From Arthrobacter sp. Edens01 (GTDB lineage Bacteria > Actinomycetota > Actinomycetes > Actinomycetales > Micrococcaceae), in assembly GCF_001307035.1 (NCBI RefSeq), contig NZ_LKIU01000005.1, forward strand, positions 203,664-267,663: a stretch of DNA of 64,000 nucleotides. The letters are read 5' to 3'. Positions 1 to 8,764 of the stretch are shown here, one piece after another (position 1 is the first letter of the stretch; each line of letters opens with the position of its first letter). A program made the position numbers and the translations under genes. The notes under the pieces were generated by a model, which was not told the origin of the DNA, ran no database searches, and was given only the letters and a program-made list of their open reading frames with translations.

Positions 1-3
1 GCT

Positions 4-954
4 GTGCCTTCCTCCGTTCGCATCAGCGCGCCGGGCAAGATCAATGTCTCGCTGCAGGTTGGTCCGCGGCGCCCGGACGGGTACCACGCCGTGGCGAGCG
101 TCTACCTGGCAGTGAGCCTGCGGGAAGAGGTTCTTGCTGCCGCCGGAGCGCATCCGGGAATCACCGTATCCGTCACCGGCGGCGGTCCGCTGGGAATCGC
201 CGTGGACGGGATTCCGCTGGGACCGGACAACCTGGTGGCGCGCGCGGCTGCGGCACTGGCCGAGCATGCCGGGATCCAGGATCCTGCGGTGCACCTGGCC
301 ATTACCAAACGCGTCCCCGTAGCCGGCGGAATGGGCGGCGGGTCGGCCGACGCCGCCGCTGCCCTGATGGCATGCAACCTTTTCTGGGACACCGGCCTTG
401 ACCAGACTGAACTTTCCAGGCTGGCGGCAGGCCTTGGCGCGGACGTGCCGTTCGCCCTTGCCGGTGGTGCCGCCGTCGGGCTGGGCGTGGGCGACGAGCT
501 CACAGCCGTAGCTGCGGACAAAGCGCTGCACTGGGTCCTGGTAGCGTCCGGCGCAGGGCTGTCCACGCCGGCGGTCTACGGACGGCTGGACGCGCTTCGG
601 GCCGAAGCCGAAACCGTTGGAGCTCCGACGGCTTCCGAACCGCAGGCCGCGGCTCCCCGCGTGCTTGAAGCGGTGCGTTCCGGGAACGCAGCGGCCCTGG
701 CCGGCGTTATCACTAACGACCTCCAGCCAGCGGCGCTGTCCCTGGCGCCGGAGCTGGAAACGGTCCTGAACCGCGGACGCGAACTGGGTGCCCTGGCCGG
801 ATTAGTCTCCGGCTCGGGACCCACCCTCGCTTTCCTGGCCGGGGACGCCGGTGCTGCCGCGCAGCTCCAGGCGGCCCTGCGCGCCGAGGGGCACAATGCC
901 CTGGCCGTCCACGGCCCCGTTGCGGGTGCCGGGATGACGGCAGACAAAACCTGA
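4..954 (+). CDS. ispE: 4-diphosphocytidyl-2-C-methyl-D-erythritol kinase
   Basis: Cytosolic GHMP kinase that phosphorylates CDP-methylerythritol in the MEP isoprenoid pathway. The N-terminus carries the family motif APGKIN (residues 9-14). The glycine-rich ATP loop PVAGGMGGGSAD lies at about 105-116, and LGADVPF holds the conserved Asp near 147. At 316 aa the length is normal. The GTG start is three bases from the window edge, so a slightly earlier start cannot be excluded. The ABC-F gene follows after 23 bp on the same strand, probably in the same transcript. Confidence 0.95.
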   Translation: MPSSVRISAPGKINVSLQVGPRRPDGYHAVASVYLAVSLREEVLAAAGAHPGITVSVTGGGPLGIAVDGIPLGPDNLVARAAAALAEHAGIQDPAVHLAITKRVPVAGGMGGGSADAAAALMACNLFWDTGLDQTELSRLAAGLGADVPFALAGGAAVGLGVGDELTAVAADKALHWVLVASGAGLSTPAVYGRLDALRAEAETVGAPTASEPQAAAPRVLEAVRSGNAAALAGVITNDLQPAALSLAPELETVLNRGRELGALAGLVSGSGPTLAFLAGDAGAAAQLQAALRAEGHNALAVHGPVAGAGMTADKT

Positions 955-977
955 ATCACCAACGAAAGTAGTTCCGA

Positions 978-2837
978 TTGGCACACCTGCTTGGCGCTGA
1001 GAACCTCAGCATCGCCTTTGGCACCCGCACCATCCTCGACGGCGTCTCCCTGGGGCTCGACGAGGGGGACCGGATTGGCATGGTGGGCCGCAACGGCGAC
1101 GGCAAGTCCACGCTGATGCGGCTGCTCGCTGAGCGGCAGAGCGCCGACGGCGGCCGCGTCACCCGCCGCCGCGACGTCACGGTGGGGTACCTGGACCAGT
1201 CCGACGTACTCGACGGCGACCTCACCGTGGGACAGGCAATCGTCGGTGATGCCGCTGACTACGAATGGGCCTCGGACCCGAAAATCCGCGACGTCATGAG
1301 CGGCCTCGTCCAGGAAGTGGACTGGAACGCGCAGGTGTCCTCCCTCTCCGGCGGCCAGCGGCGCCGCGTTGCCCTGGCGAAGCTGCTGATGGGCGACGAC
1401 GACGTAATTATGCTGGACGAGCCCACCAACCACCTCGACGTCGAGGGTGTTGCCTGGCTGGCCCGGCACCTGAAGCAGCGCTGGCGGGCCACCGACGGCG
1501 CGCTGCTGGTGGTCACCCACGACCGCTGGTTCCTGGACGAAGTGTGCACCCGCACCTGGGAAGTGCACGACGCCGTGGTGGAACCGTTTGACGGCGGGTA
1601 CGCCGCCTATGTGCTGGCCCGCGCCGAACGCGACCGCATGGCCGCCGTTGTGGAAGGCAAGCGCCAGCAGCTGATCAAGAAGGAACTGGCCTGGCTGCGC
1701 CGTGGCGCTCCCGCCCGCACCTCCAAGCCCAAGTTCCGGATTGAGGCGGCCAACACCCTGATCGCCGACGTGCCCGAGCCCCGGGACACGCTGTCCCTGA
1801 ACAAGATGGCGACGGCGCGGCTGGGCAAGGACGTGCTGGACCTGGAGAACGTCTCCCTGGAACTGGGGGACACCCAGCTCTTCCGCAACATCACCCTGCG
1901 GCTGGCTCCCGGGCAGCGCCTCGGCATCGTGGGCGTGAACGGTGCCGGCAAGACCACCCTGCTGCGGCTGCTGAACGGCACCGTGGAACCCACATCCGGC
2001 CGGCTGAAGCGCGGCAAGACCGTGCAGACCGCCGTCCTCACCCAGGAAGTCCGTGAACTGGACGACGTCGCCGATCTGCGCGTCATCGAGGTCATTGAAA
2101 ACGAAAAGCGCGTCTTCAACGTGGGCGGACGTGAGCTTTCCGCGGGCCAGCTGGTGGAGCAGCTGGGCTTCAGTTCCCAGCGGCAGTGGACGCCGGTGCG
2201 TGAGCTCTCCGGCGGGGAGCGCAGGCGGCTGCAGCTGCTGCGCCTGCTGGTGGGGGAACCGAACGTGCTGATGCTCGACGAACCGACCAACGACCTGGAC
2301 ACCGACACCCTGGCTGCGGTCGAAGACGTGCTGGACGGCTGGCCCGGAACCCTGATCGTGGTCTCCCACGACCGCTACCTGCTGGAACGCGTCACCGACA
2401 CCCAAATGGCCCTGCTCGGTGACGGCAAGCTGCGGGACCTGCCCGGCGGCGTCGACCAGTACCTAGAGCTGCGCGAGGCTGCGCTGGCCTCCGGCGCCGG
2501 CGGCGGCAGTTCCTCGCAGGCCAGCAGGGCTGCGCAGGCAGGCGCCTCGCGGCCCGACGCCGCGGGGACCGGTTCCGTGGCTACGGCCGTGGCAGGTTCG
2601 GCGTATTCCGAGGCGGAGAAGCGCAACGCGCGCAAGGACCTGACCAGGATTGAGCGGCAGCTGACCAAGCTCGCCGGCCAGGCTGAGAAGATCCACACGC
2701 AGATGAATGCCGAAACGGCCGGCGGAAGTCCCGACTTCGAAGTGCTCGCGGACCTGAACGCCAAACTGCAGGCGGTGGCCGCCGAGCAGGAGGAGCTGGA
2801 GATGGAGTGGCTCGAGGCATCCGAGATCCTCGAGTAA
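978..2837 (+). CDS. ABC-F family ATPase (Uup-like)
   Basis: Soluble duplicated ABC ATPase without membrane domains, of the ABC-F group that acts on ribosomes. The first domain has Walker A GRNGDGKST (about 37-45), signature LSGGQ (123-127) and Walker B LDEPTNHLD (146-154). The second has GVNGAGKTT near 317-325 and LSGGER near 408. A charged C-terminal segment from about 540 to 615 looks like the coiled coil of Uup proteins. The start is TTG, which brings the protein directly to its first ABC strand. It ends just before a perfect 48-bp palindrome. A resistance role is possible, but the Uup-like tail favours a housekeeping role. Confidence 0.93.
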   Translation: MAHLLGAENLSIAFGTRTILDGVSLGLDEGDRIGMVGRNGDGKSTLMRLLAERQSADGGRVTRRRDVTVGYLDQSDVLDGDLTVGQAIVGDAADYEWASDPKIRDVMSGLVQEVDWNAQVSSLSGGQRRRVALAKLLMGDDDVIMLDEPTNHLDVEGVAWLARHLKQRWRATDGALLVVTHDRWFLDEVCTRTWEVHDAVVEPFDGGYAAYVLARAERDRMAAVVEGKRQQLIKKELAWLRRGAPARTSKPKFRIEAANTLIADVPEPRDTLSLNKMATARLGKDVLDLENVSLELGDTQLFRNITLRLAPGQRLGIVGVNGAGKTTLLRLLNGTVEPTSGRLKRGKTVQTAVLTQEVRELDDVADLRVIEVIENEKRVFNVGGRELSAGQLVEQLGFSSQRQWTPVRELSGGERRRLQLLRLLVGEPNVLMLDEPTNDLDTDTLAAVEDVLDGWPGTLIVVSHDRYLLERVTDTQMALLGDGKLRDLPGGVDQYLELREAALASGAGGGSSSQASRAAQAGASRPDAAGTGSVATAVAGSAYSEAEKRNARKDLTRIERQLTKLAGQAEKIHTQMNAETAGGSPDFEVLADLNAKLQAVAAEQEELEMEWLEASEILE

Positions 2838-2847
2838 CCCCGCCGAG

Positions 2848-2895
2848 ATGACAGAAACTGCCCGTATCAGCGCTGATACGGGCAGTTTCTGTCAT
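2848..2895. terminator. bidirectional terminator, perfect 48-bp palindrome
   Basis: Two 24-nt arms match exactly with no loop bases. The arms begin ATGACAGAAACTGCC and close at AGC|GCT. The element sits between the stop of the ABC-F gene and the stop of the convergent TetR-NUDIX gene, so it can serve both strands. There is no long T-tract, which is common for actinobacterial terminators. Confidence 0.8.
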
Positions 2896-2918
2896 ATCGA
2901 TGACCGCGGGCGGCCGGG

Positions 2919-4013
2919 CTAGCCGTCGACGCCGGGAGCCGGGCTTTCCTGCGCCAGCAGTTCGGGAAGCACATGGTCGCGCAGCAGCGGGGAGATGTCG
3001 TTGCGGGCAAATGCCTCGGCCGGGGTCAGCCAGAGTGTTTCCTCGATCTCGGCGGCGGCCCTGGGCGCCACGGCGTTCCCGGTTCCGCAGGGCCCGGGGA
3101 GAGTGAGCGCGAAAAGGCCTGCATCGATGAAGGTATTGGCCTCGTTGGCAGCCGGACCGTACCAGCGGCCGATGTCGGTCAGGTCCCCGGGGATAACGGA
3201 CAGGCCCAGTTCCTCGTTTACCTCACGGGCTGCCGCGGTGCGGAAGTCCTCGCCCGGCTCCAGCTTTCCTCCCGGCTGCATAAAGCGCCGGGTGCCGCGC
3301 TTGCGGACCAGCAGGATCCGCCCGTCGCCGTCGCGCAGCAGGACCGCGGAGAGCGTGAGAACCAGGGGGATGCCTCCGCCGGGGATGTGCCCAAGGGCAG
3401 GTTCCTTCTGCAGCCCGGTCAGGCCGTTCCAGGACAGGTTCACCAGGTGGGCCGCCACAGTGGCTTTGTCCGGGGTGCGGGCATCGAGCCACCACTGGCC
3501 GGTCATGGCAACCATGCCCACCAGCATCTGGGCGTACATCCCGCCCACCTCGGCGCTGAGCCCCCGGCTGCCGAACTCCTTCGAAAGGATGTGCTCCACG
3601 TCCGCAGCAATGCGGGAGAGCAGCGTGGAGAAGGTGCCTTCGGGCTGGGACGGGGGAGCATCCCGGACCAGGATCCGGAAACCGTCCGTGTGGTTCTCAA
3701 TGTAGTCAAGCAGCGAGTAGGCCGCGCGTTCGAGCAGTACCCGGGGGCCGGCGTCGGCCCCGAGCGCTTCCGTGATGGCTGCCAGCAGCCGGTCGAACTC
3801 GGTGTCCACAACCTCGGTGTAGAGGGCTTCCTTGGAGCCGAAGTGTTCGTACACCACGGGCTTGGAAACCCCGGCCCCGGCCGCGATGTCTTCAATGGTC
3901 GCGCCTTCAAGGCCCCGCAGGGCAAAAAGCGAACGGGCGACGCCGATCAGCTGGGCCCGCCGCTGGACTCCGGTCATGCGCGGCCGCGACCGCGCAGTTG
4001 TTATTCTCGCCAC
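2919..4013 (-). CDS. TetR-family regulator fused to a NUDIX hydrolase domain
   Basis: Single open frame of 364 aa with two domains. Residues 10-65 form a TetR helix-turn-helix (TIEDIAAGAGVSKPVVYEHF around 39-58), followed by a helical ligand-binding region to about 205. After a short Gly/Pro linker, residues 215-355 form a NUDIX fold with an intact box: G249, x5, E255, x7, then REVNEELGL (263-271). A TetR gene beside glmU and prs is normal in actinobacteria; the attached hydrolase is not something I expect there. The NUDIX part could sense or remove a nucleotide-like ligand, but this is inference. The start is GTG at 4013. A sequencing frameshift that joined two genes is the main alternative. 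Confidence 0.85.
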   Translation of the reverse strand: MARITTARSRPRMTGVQRRAQLIGVARSLFALRGLEGATIEDIAAGAGVSKPVVYEHFGSKEALYTEVVDTEFDRLLAAITEALGADAGPRVLLERAAYSLLDYIENHTDGFRILVRDAPPSQPEGTFSTLLSRIAADVEHILSKEFGSRGLSAEVGGMYAQMLVGMVAMTGQWWLDARTPDKATVAAHLVNLSWNGLTGLQKEPALGHIPGGGIPLVLTLSAVLLRDGDGRILLVRKRGTRRFMQPGGKLEPGEDFRTAAAREVNEELGLSVIPGDLTDIGRWYGPAANEANTFIDAGLFALTLPGPCGTGNAVAPRAAAEIEETLWLTPAEAFARNDISPLLRDHVLPELLAQESPAPGVDG

Positions 4014-4131
4014 GCCCTCAGTCTACGCAATCACGGCGGCCGCACCCGCGGGCACACTCACTCACCAAGTCGCGGAGGGGCCTTCGAGCATGGCAAACTG
4101 GTCTCTTGTGTGCAGCAGCAGCGGCACATTT

Positions 4132-4202
4132 TCCGCCCTGGTGTAATGGCAGCACCCCGGCCTTTGGAGCCGTGGAGTATAGGTTCGAATCCTATGGGCG
4201 GA
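4132..4202 (+). tRNA. tRNA-Gln (anticodon TTG)
   Basis: Full cloverleaf of 71 nt. The acceptor arms TCCGCCC and GGGCGGA pair exactly, the D-stem is GTGT/GCAC, and the anticodon loop CTTTGGA (4162-4168) gives anticodon TTG at 4164-4166. The T-arm is ATAGG-TTCGAAT-CCTAT. The outermost anticodon-stem pair is a C/T mismatch. CCA is not encoded. It lies upstream of glmU and diverges from the TetR gene, an arrangement known in other actinobacteria. Confidence 0.95.
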
Positions 4203-4279
4203 ACGCTGGGAAGCAGCCGCGCGGTGTGGTGGGGACAGCCCCTGCGCCGGAGCCGGACAACGTGTAGGAGCGCTTTTTC

Positions 4280-5797
4280 GTGAGCATGCAGGAAACGCAG
4301 GGTACCGGACCGAACGAAGGCGCAGCGCCAGCCGCCGTCATAGTCCTCGCAGCCGGGGCCGGCACCCGGATGAAGTCGCGCACCCCCAAGATCCTCCACC
4401 CCGTCGGGGGTATTTCAATGGTCGGCCATGCCCTGAACGCAGCCGGTGAGCTGCATCCGGCCACCCTCGCCGTGGTGGTGCGCCACGAACGCGAGAAGGT
4501 TGCCTCCCACGTTGCAGCCCTGATGCCGGGCGCCATGATCGTGGACCAGGACGAGGTTCCGGGCACCGGCCGGGCAGTACAGGCAGCGATGGAAGCCATC
4601 GACGCGCTCAGCCCGGTTCAAGGAACCGTCGTCGTCACGTATGGGGATGTCCCGCTGCTGGAAGCCGGCACCCTGCGTGAACTGGTGGCCGTGCACAACG
4701 TCGATTCAAACGCCGTTACCGTCCTGACCGCACGGGTTGCGGATCCCGCCGGGTACGGGCGCGTCCTGCGTGCAGAAGACGGAACCGTCACCGGAATCGT
4801 GGAACAGAAAGACGCCACAGCCGAACAGCTGGCGGTCAACGAAATCAACTCAGGCATCTATGCCTTTGATGCAGCGGTGCTGCGCTCGGCACTGGGTGAA
4901 GTCAGCACTGACAACGCCCAGGGCGAGATGTACCTGACCGACGTACTGGCCATCGCGCGCGCCGCCGGCGGCCGGGTTGCCGCCGTCGTCACCACGGACC
5001 AGTGGCAGGTTGAAGGTGCCAACGACCGTGTGCAGCTGGCAGCCCTGAACGCCGAGCACAACCGCCGCAACCTCGAGCGCTGGATGCGCGCCGGCGTAAC
5101 CGTCGTCGATCCGGCGACCACCTGGATCGATTCCACAGTCACCCTGGACGAGGACGTCACGATCCTTCCGGGCACCCAGCTTCACGGCACCACCACTATT
5201 GCGCGCGACGCCGTTGTGGGGCCGGACACCACCCTCAGCAACGTGAGGATCGGCGAGGGTGCCAAGGTAATCCGCACCCACGGATCCGACGCCGTGATCG
5301 GTGCAGGCGCCGACGTCGGGCCCTTTGCCTACCTCCGCCCCGGAACGCAGCTGGGCGAGCGCGGGAAGATCGGCACGTTCGTTGAGACCAAGAACGCACA
5401 GATCGGCACAGGCTCCAAGGTCCCGCACCTTTCCTATGTGGGGGACGCCACCATCGGCGAGTATTCAAACATCGGCGCAGCCTCCGTGTTCGTCAATTAC
5501 GACGGTGAAAAGAAGCACCACACCACGGTCGGATCGCACGTACGGATGGGCAGCGACAACATGTACGTGGCGCCCGTCACCGTGGGGGACGGGGCGTACA
5601 GTGGAGCTGGAACAGTGATCCGCAAGGACGTTCCGGCGGGCTCGCTGGCCATCAACGTGGCTCCGCAGCGCAATCTCGAGAACTGGGTGGCGGCCAACCG
5701 CCCGGGCTCCGCAGCAGCGCAGGCCGCCGAGCGCGCCCAGACACAGACTTCCCTCTCCGGTACTGATAACCCCACGCGAGAAAGCGAACAGTCATGA
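4280..5797 (+). CDS. glmU: bifunctional UDP-GlcNAc pyrophosphorylase / glucosamine-1-phosphate acetyltransferase
   Basis: Makes UDP-GlcNAc for peptidoglycan and surface glycans in the cytosol. The N-terminal uridylyltransferase half begins with LAAGAGTRMKSRTPK, the nucleotide-binding loop. From about residue 255 the protein becomes a left-handed beta helix with the acetyltransferase core RPGTQLGERGKIGTFVE and the active-site stretch NYDGEKKHHT. At 505 aa it is slightly long because of an Ala/Gln/Thr-rich tail. The GTG start at 4280 follows TAGGAG at a good distance; ATG at 4286 is an alternative. The stop overlaps the prs start (ATGA), so the two are translationally coupled. Confidence 0.97.
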   Translation: MSMQETQGTGPNEGAAPAAVIVLAAGAGTRMKSRTPKILHPVGGISMVGHALNAAGELHPATLAVVVRHEREKVASHVAALMPGAMIVDQDEVPGTGRAVQAAMEAIDALSPVQGTVVVTYGDVPLLEAGTLRELVAVHNVDSNAVTVLTARVADPAGYGRVLRAEDGTVTGIVEQKDATAEQLAVNEINSGIYAFDAAVLRSALGEVSTDNAQGEMYLTDVLAIARAAGGRVAAVVTTDQWQVEGANDRVQLAALNAEHNRRNLERWMRAGVTVVDPATTWIDSTVTLDEDVTILPGTQLHGTTTIARDAVVGPDTTLSNVRIGEGAKVIRTHGSDAVIGAGADVGPFAYLRPGTQLGERGKIGTFVETKNAQIGTGSKVPHLSYVGDATIGEYSNIGAASVFVNYDGEKKHHTTVGSHVRMGSDNMYVAPVTVGDGAYSGAGTVIRKDVPAGSLAINVAPQRNLENWVAANRPGSAAAQAAERAQTQTSLSGTDNPTRESEQS

Positions 5798-6777
5798 GCA
5801 GCGTAATCACCGCACAAGGTGAAAAAAGGCTTGTCCTAGCCACGGGACGGGCACATCCGGAGCTGGCGGAGGAGATAGCCAAGTGCCTGGACACCGACCT
5901 GCTGCCGCTCGCTGCCTACGACTTCGCCAACGGCGAGATCTACGTCCGCCCCGGTGAAAGCGTCCGCGGCAAGGACGCCTTTGTGATCCAGGCGCATCCC
6001 GCCCCGCTGAACAACTGGCTGATGGAACAGCTGATCATGATCGACGCACTGAAGCGTGCCTCGGCCCAGCGCATCACCGTGGTCTCCCCGTTCTACCCCT
6101 ACGCCCGCCAGGACAAGAAGGGCCGCGGCCGCGAGCCCATCTCCGCCCGCCTGGTGGCAGACCTGTACAAGACCGCCGGTGCCGACCGCATCATGAGCGT
6201 TGACCTGCACACCTCGCAGATCCAGGGCTTCTTCGACGGCCCCGTCGACCACCTCATGGCCATCCCGCTGCTGGCGGACTACATCCGCACCCGCGTTGAC
6301 GTCTCCAACGTCACCGTGGTCTCGCCGGACACCGGCCGCGTCCGCGTTGCCGAGCAGTGGGCTGAGCGCCTGGGCGGCGCCCCGCTGGCATTCGTCCACA
6401 AGAGCCGCGACCTCACTGTCCCCAACCAGGCTGTTTCCAAGCAGGTTGTCGGCCAGATCGAAGGCCGCACCTGCGTCCTGATCGACGACATGATCGACAC
6501 CGGCGGAACGATCGCCGGCGCCGTGCGCGTGCTGAAGGAAGCCGGCGCCAAGGACGTCATCATTGCCGCTACCCACGCAGTGTTCTCCGACCCGGCCGCC
6601 CGCACCCTGGCCGAGTCCGGTGCCCGCGAAGTGGTTGTCACCAACACCCTGCCGATCCCGGCGAACAAGCGCTTCGAGCAGCTGACCGTGCTCTCGATCG
6701 CCCCGCTGATCGCCCGCGCGATCCGCGAGGTCTTCGAAGACGGTTCCGTGACCAGCCTCTTCGACGGCAAGGCCTAG
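5794..6777 (+). CDS. prs: ribose-phosphate pyrophosphokinase (PRPP synthetase)
   Basis: Converts ribose 5-phosphate and ATP to PRPP for nucleotide, His and Trp synthesis. The flexible catalytic loop ARQDKKGRGREPISA, the metal-binding VDLHTSQIQGFF and the PRPP loop CVLIDDMIDTGGT are all present. At 327 aa it is full length for a class I enzyme. The gene overlaps glmU by 4 bp and is followed by a strong hairpin. Confidence 0.97.
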   Translation: MSSVITAQGEKRLVLATGRAHPELAEEIAKCLDTDLLPLAAYDFANGEIYVRPGESVRGKDAFVIQAHPAPLNNWLMEQLIMIDALKRASAQRITVVSPFYPYARQDKKGRGREPISARLVADLYKTAGADRIMSVDLHTSQIQGFFDGPVDHLMAIPLLADYIRTRVDVSNVTVVSPDTGRVRVAEQWAERLGGAPLAFVHKSRDLTVPNQAVSKQVVGQIEGRTCVLIDDMIDTGGTIAGAVRVLKEAGAKDVIIAATHAVFSDPAARTLAESGAREVVVTNTLPIPANKRFEQLTVLSIAPLIARAIREVFEDGSVTSLFDGKA

Positions 6778-6795
6778 CCTTTCCGGAGTCCTTTT

Positions 6796-6857
6796 CGCCG
6801 AGAGGCCAGTTGCGGCCGGTTTGAGCCCTCAAACCAGCCGTGACTGGCCTCTCGGCG
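6796..6857 (+). terminator. hairpin terminator after prs
   Basis: The 15-nt arms CGCCGAGAGGCCAGT and ACTGGCCTCTCGGCG pair exactly. Inside them, CGGTTTGAG and CTCAAACC extend the stem. No T-run follows on the plus strand. It lies 18 bp after the prs stop and closes the glmU-prs unit. The rest of the gap to 7099 shows no convincing gene; the promoter for rplY should lie there, but I could not place its boxes. Confidence 0.75.
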
Positions 6858-7099
6858 GTTGTGGGGACCGGCTGGGCGGGCAGCCGGAAAGTCCGGCGGC
6901 GGCAAGCTGGTAACATTGACTGCGATGCCTAGGCGAGGGAGGCCCCGGAAAACTCCGGCGGCACTCCGTTATCGACGGTGGCTGGCAACTTCTCAACTGC
7001 ACGCGTTCAATCTGAACGCAGACGATGCAGCTGGTTCGTTCCGATACCGGCGCCGAATAGGCAACTGAAATCCCGGAAGAACCACAACAGGAGTTAGCA

Positions 7100-7708
7100 A
7101 TGTCTGAGCAGAAGCTCGCAGCCACCACCCGCACCGACTTCGGCAAGGGTGCAGCCCGCAAGGCCCGCGTCGCCGGCATGATCCCCGCAGTCATCTACGG
7201 GCACGGCGCCGATGTTATGCACATCCTGCTGCCCGCCAAGGCAACCACGCTGGCCGTCCGCACCCCGAACGCCCTGCTGGACATCGACGTCGACGGCGAA
7301 GCACACCTGGCCCTGGCCAAGGACATCCAGCGCGACCCGATCAAGCAGATCATCGAGCACATCGACCTCCTGACCGTCCGCAAGGGCGAAAAGGTTGAGG
7401 TTGAGGTCAACGTCCACGTTGAAGGCGAACTGGCACCGGGCTCCTCGGTCTACAACCAGGAAGCCAACACCGTCCTGGTTTCGGCCGACGCCACCAACCT
7501 CCCCGAGACCATCGTGGTCAGCATCGAAGGCCGCAAGGCCGGCGAGCACATCTACGCTTCCGACCTCGAACTGCCGGCCGGCGTTGAGCTGCTGCTCGAC
7601 CCCGAGACCATGGTCATCAACATCTCCGAGTCCGCTGTCCAGGATCTGGGCGAAGGCGAAGAAGAGGCAGCAGCACCGGCTGCACCTGCCGCCACCGAAG
7701 AGGCGTAG
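7100..7708 (+). CDS. rplY: 50S ribosomal protein L25 / general stress protein Ctc
   Basis: Binds 5S rRNA in the large subunit. The N-terminus has the L25 fold with RTDFGKGAARKAR and GMIPAVIYGHG; residues from about 95 to 185 form the TL5/Ctc C-terminal beta domain. The tail is rich in Glu and Ala. At 202 aa it is the long Ctc form usual in actinobacteria. AGGAG precedes the ATG at the normal spacing. Six bases separate it from pth. Confidence 0.95.
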   Translation: MSEQKLAATTRTDFGKGAARKARVAGMIPAVIYGHGADVMHILLPAKATTLAVRTPNALLDIDVDGEAHLALAKDIQRDPIKQIIEHIDLLTVRKGEKVEVEVNVHVEGELAPGSSVYNQEANTVLVSADATNLPETIVVSIEGRKAGEHIYASDLELPAGVELLLDPETMVINISESAVQDLGEGEEEAAAPAAPAATEEA

Positions 7709-7714
7709 TCCTTT

Positions 7715-8299
7715 TTGACCAGTAACACCTGGCTTGTAGCCGGGCTCGGGAACCCCGGGCCCGGCTACAGCCGTAACCGGCACAACGTGGGCCAGATGGT
7801 CCTGGACGAACTTGCGTCCCGTATGGGCGGCAGCTTCAAATCGCACAAATCCCGTGCACAGGTACTTGAAGGCCGCATCAGCATCGGCGGGCCACGCGTA
7901 ATCCTGGCCAAGCCGCTGACCTACATGAATCTCTCAGGCGGACCGGTTTCCGCGCTGGCCCGCTTCTACGGAATCGAACCGGGGAACGTGGTGGCCGTTC
8001 ACGACGAAATCGACATCCCCTTCGGCACCGTCAAGCTCAAGCTGGGCGGCGGCGAAGGCGGCCACAACGGACTGCGGGACATCAGCAAAGCACTGGGCAC
8101 CAAGGACTATCTGCGTGTGAGGGTAGGGGTAGGGCGTCCTCCCGGCCGGATGGACACTGCGGACTGGGTTCTGAAGGACTTCGGCACCACCGAATCAAAG
8201 GACCTTCCGTTCCTGGTATCCGACGGCGCGGATGCCGTTGAGCTGCTGCTCTCAGACGGTCTTGTGGCTGCCCAGCAAAAGTTCCACAGCGTCGCCTGA
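7715..8299 (+). CDS. pth: peptidyl-tRNA hydrolase
   Basis: Releases peptides from peptidyl-tRNA that has dropped off ribosomes. The N-terminal GLGNPGPGYSRNRHNVG contains the catalytic His of the family, and HDEIDIPFGTVKLKLGGGEG followed by GHNGLR gives the catalytic Asp and the substrate groove. At 194 aa it is normal. The TTG start follows rplY by 6 bp, so the two are probably co-transcribed. This is the last backbone gene before the accessory block. Confidence 0.96.
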   Translation: MTSNTWLVAGLGNPGPGYSRNRHNVGQMVLDELASRMGGSFKSHKSRAQVLEGRISIGGPRVILAKPLTYMNLSGGPVSALARFYGIEPGNVVAVHDEIDIPFGTVKLKLGGGEGGHNGLRDISKALGTKDYLRVRVGVGRPPGRMDTADWVLKDFGTTESKDLPFLVSDGADAVELLLSDGLVAAQQKFHSVA

Positions 8300-8333
8300 C
8301 TGCTCCGCGCCCATCCCAGCAGATCGCGAAGTA

Positions 8334-8361
8334 CGAGTAACTGCCCGGACATTTTCGGGTA
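8334..8361 (+). promoter_or_regulatory. candidate operator pair CGAGTA / CGGGTA upstream of the first LAL regulator
   Basis: CGAGTA (8334-8339) and CGGGTA (8356-8361) are spaced 22 bp apart in the 465-bp gap between pth and the regulator gene. The same hexamer family recurs in other promoter regions of this window. The remaining part of the gap (8362-8764) holds no gene that I can support; CATAAT at 8684-8689 is a possible -10 box. Confidence 0.25.
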
Positions 8362-8764
8362 TAAGACCAGTGCCAACGCGCTAAGGCGGAAGCATTGTAT
8401 GGGTCCTTGCCCGGGCCTACACTGACGGTAGCCTTCGGGCTCCTGAAGCGGGGCCGGCGTCGGGAGGCCTCCGAGACTGGGCCACCCCCATCCCGGCGCC
8501 GGTCCCTTATCACTTTCCCTGCACACCCCATACCCGGATCAATCCAGCGGAAAATGCCTGTGCCCAGTCGGAGTTGCGGGGTTTTCATGCCTTCCTATGA
8601 CGTCGGATGAAGCGTATTCTTGCGCAGTGGGTTCTGCATTGTTCCGAGCCCGCAGGACGCGCTTTGCCGGGGGTTGAAATAGGCATAATGGGGGGAAGTT
8701 TTATGGGAAGGCCTGTTCCAATTGGCCCGAAGAGGCTGCGGCACCGACCGGCGGACGGTCTCGC

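Noticed and set aside
576-2405. 609-residue open frame on the minus strand
   Set aside because: It lies over ispE and the ABC-F gene, whose motifs are unmistakable. Long antisense frames are common in GC-rich DNA, and this one has no recognisable domain.
6917-6945. TTGACT as a -35 box for rplY
   Set aside because: No acceptable -10 hexamer at 16-19 bp spacing.
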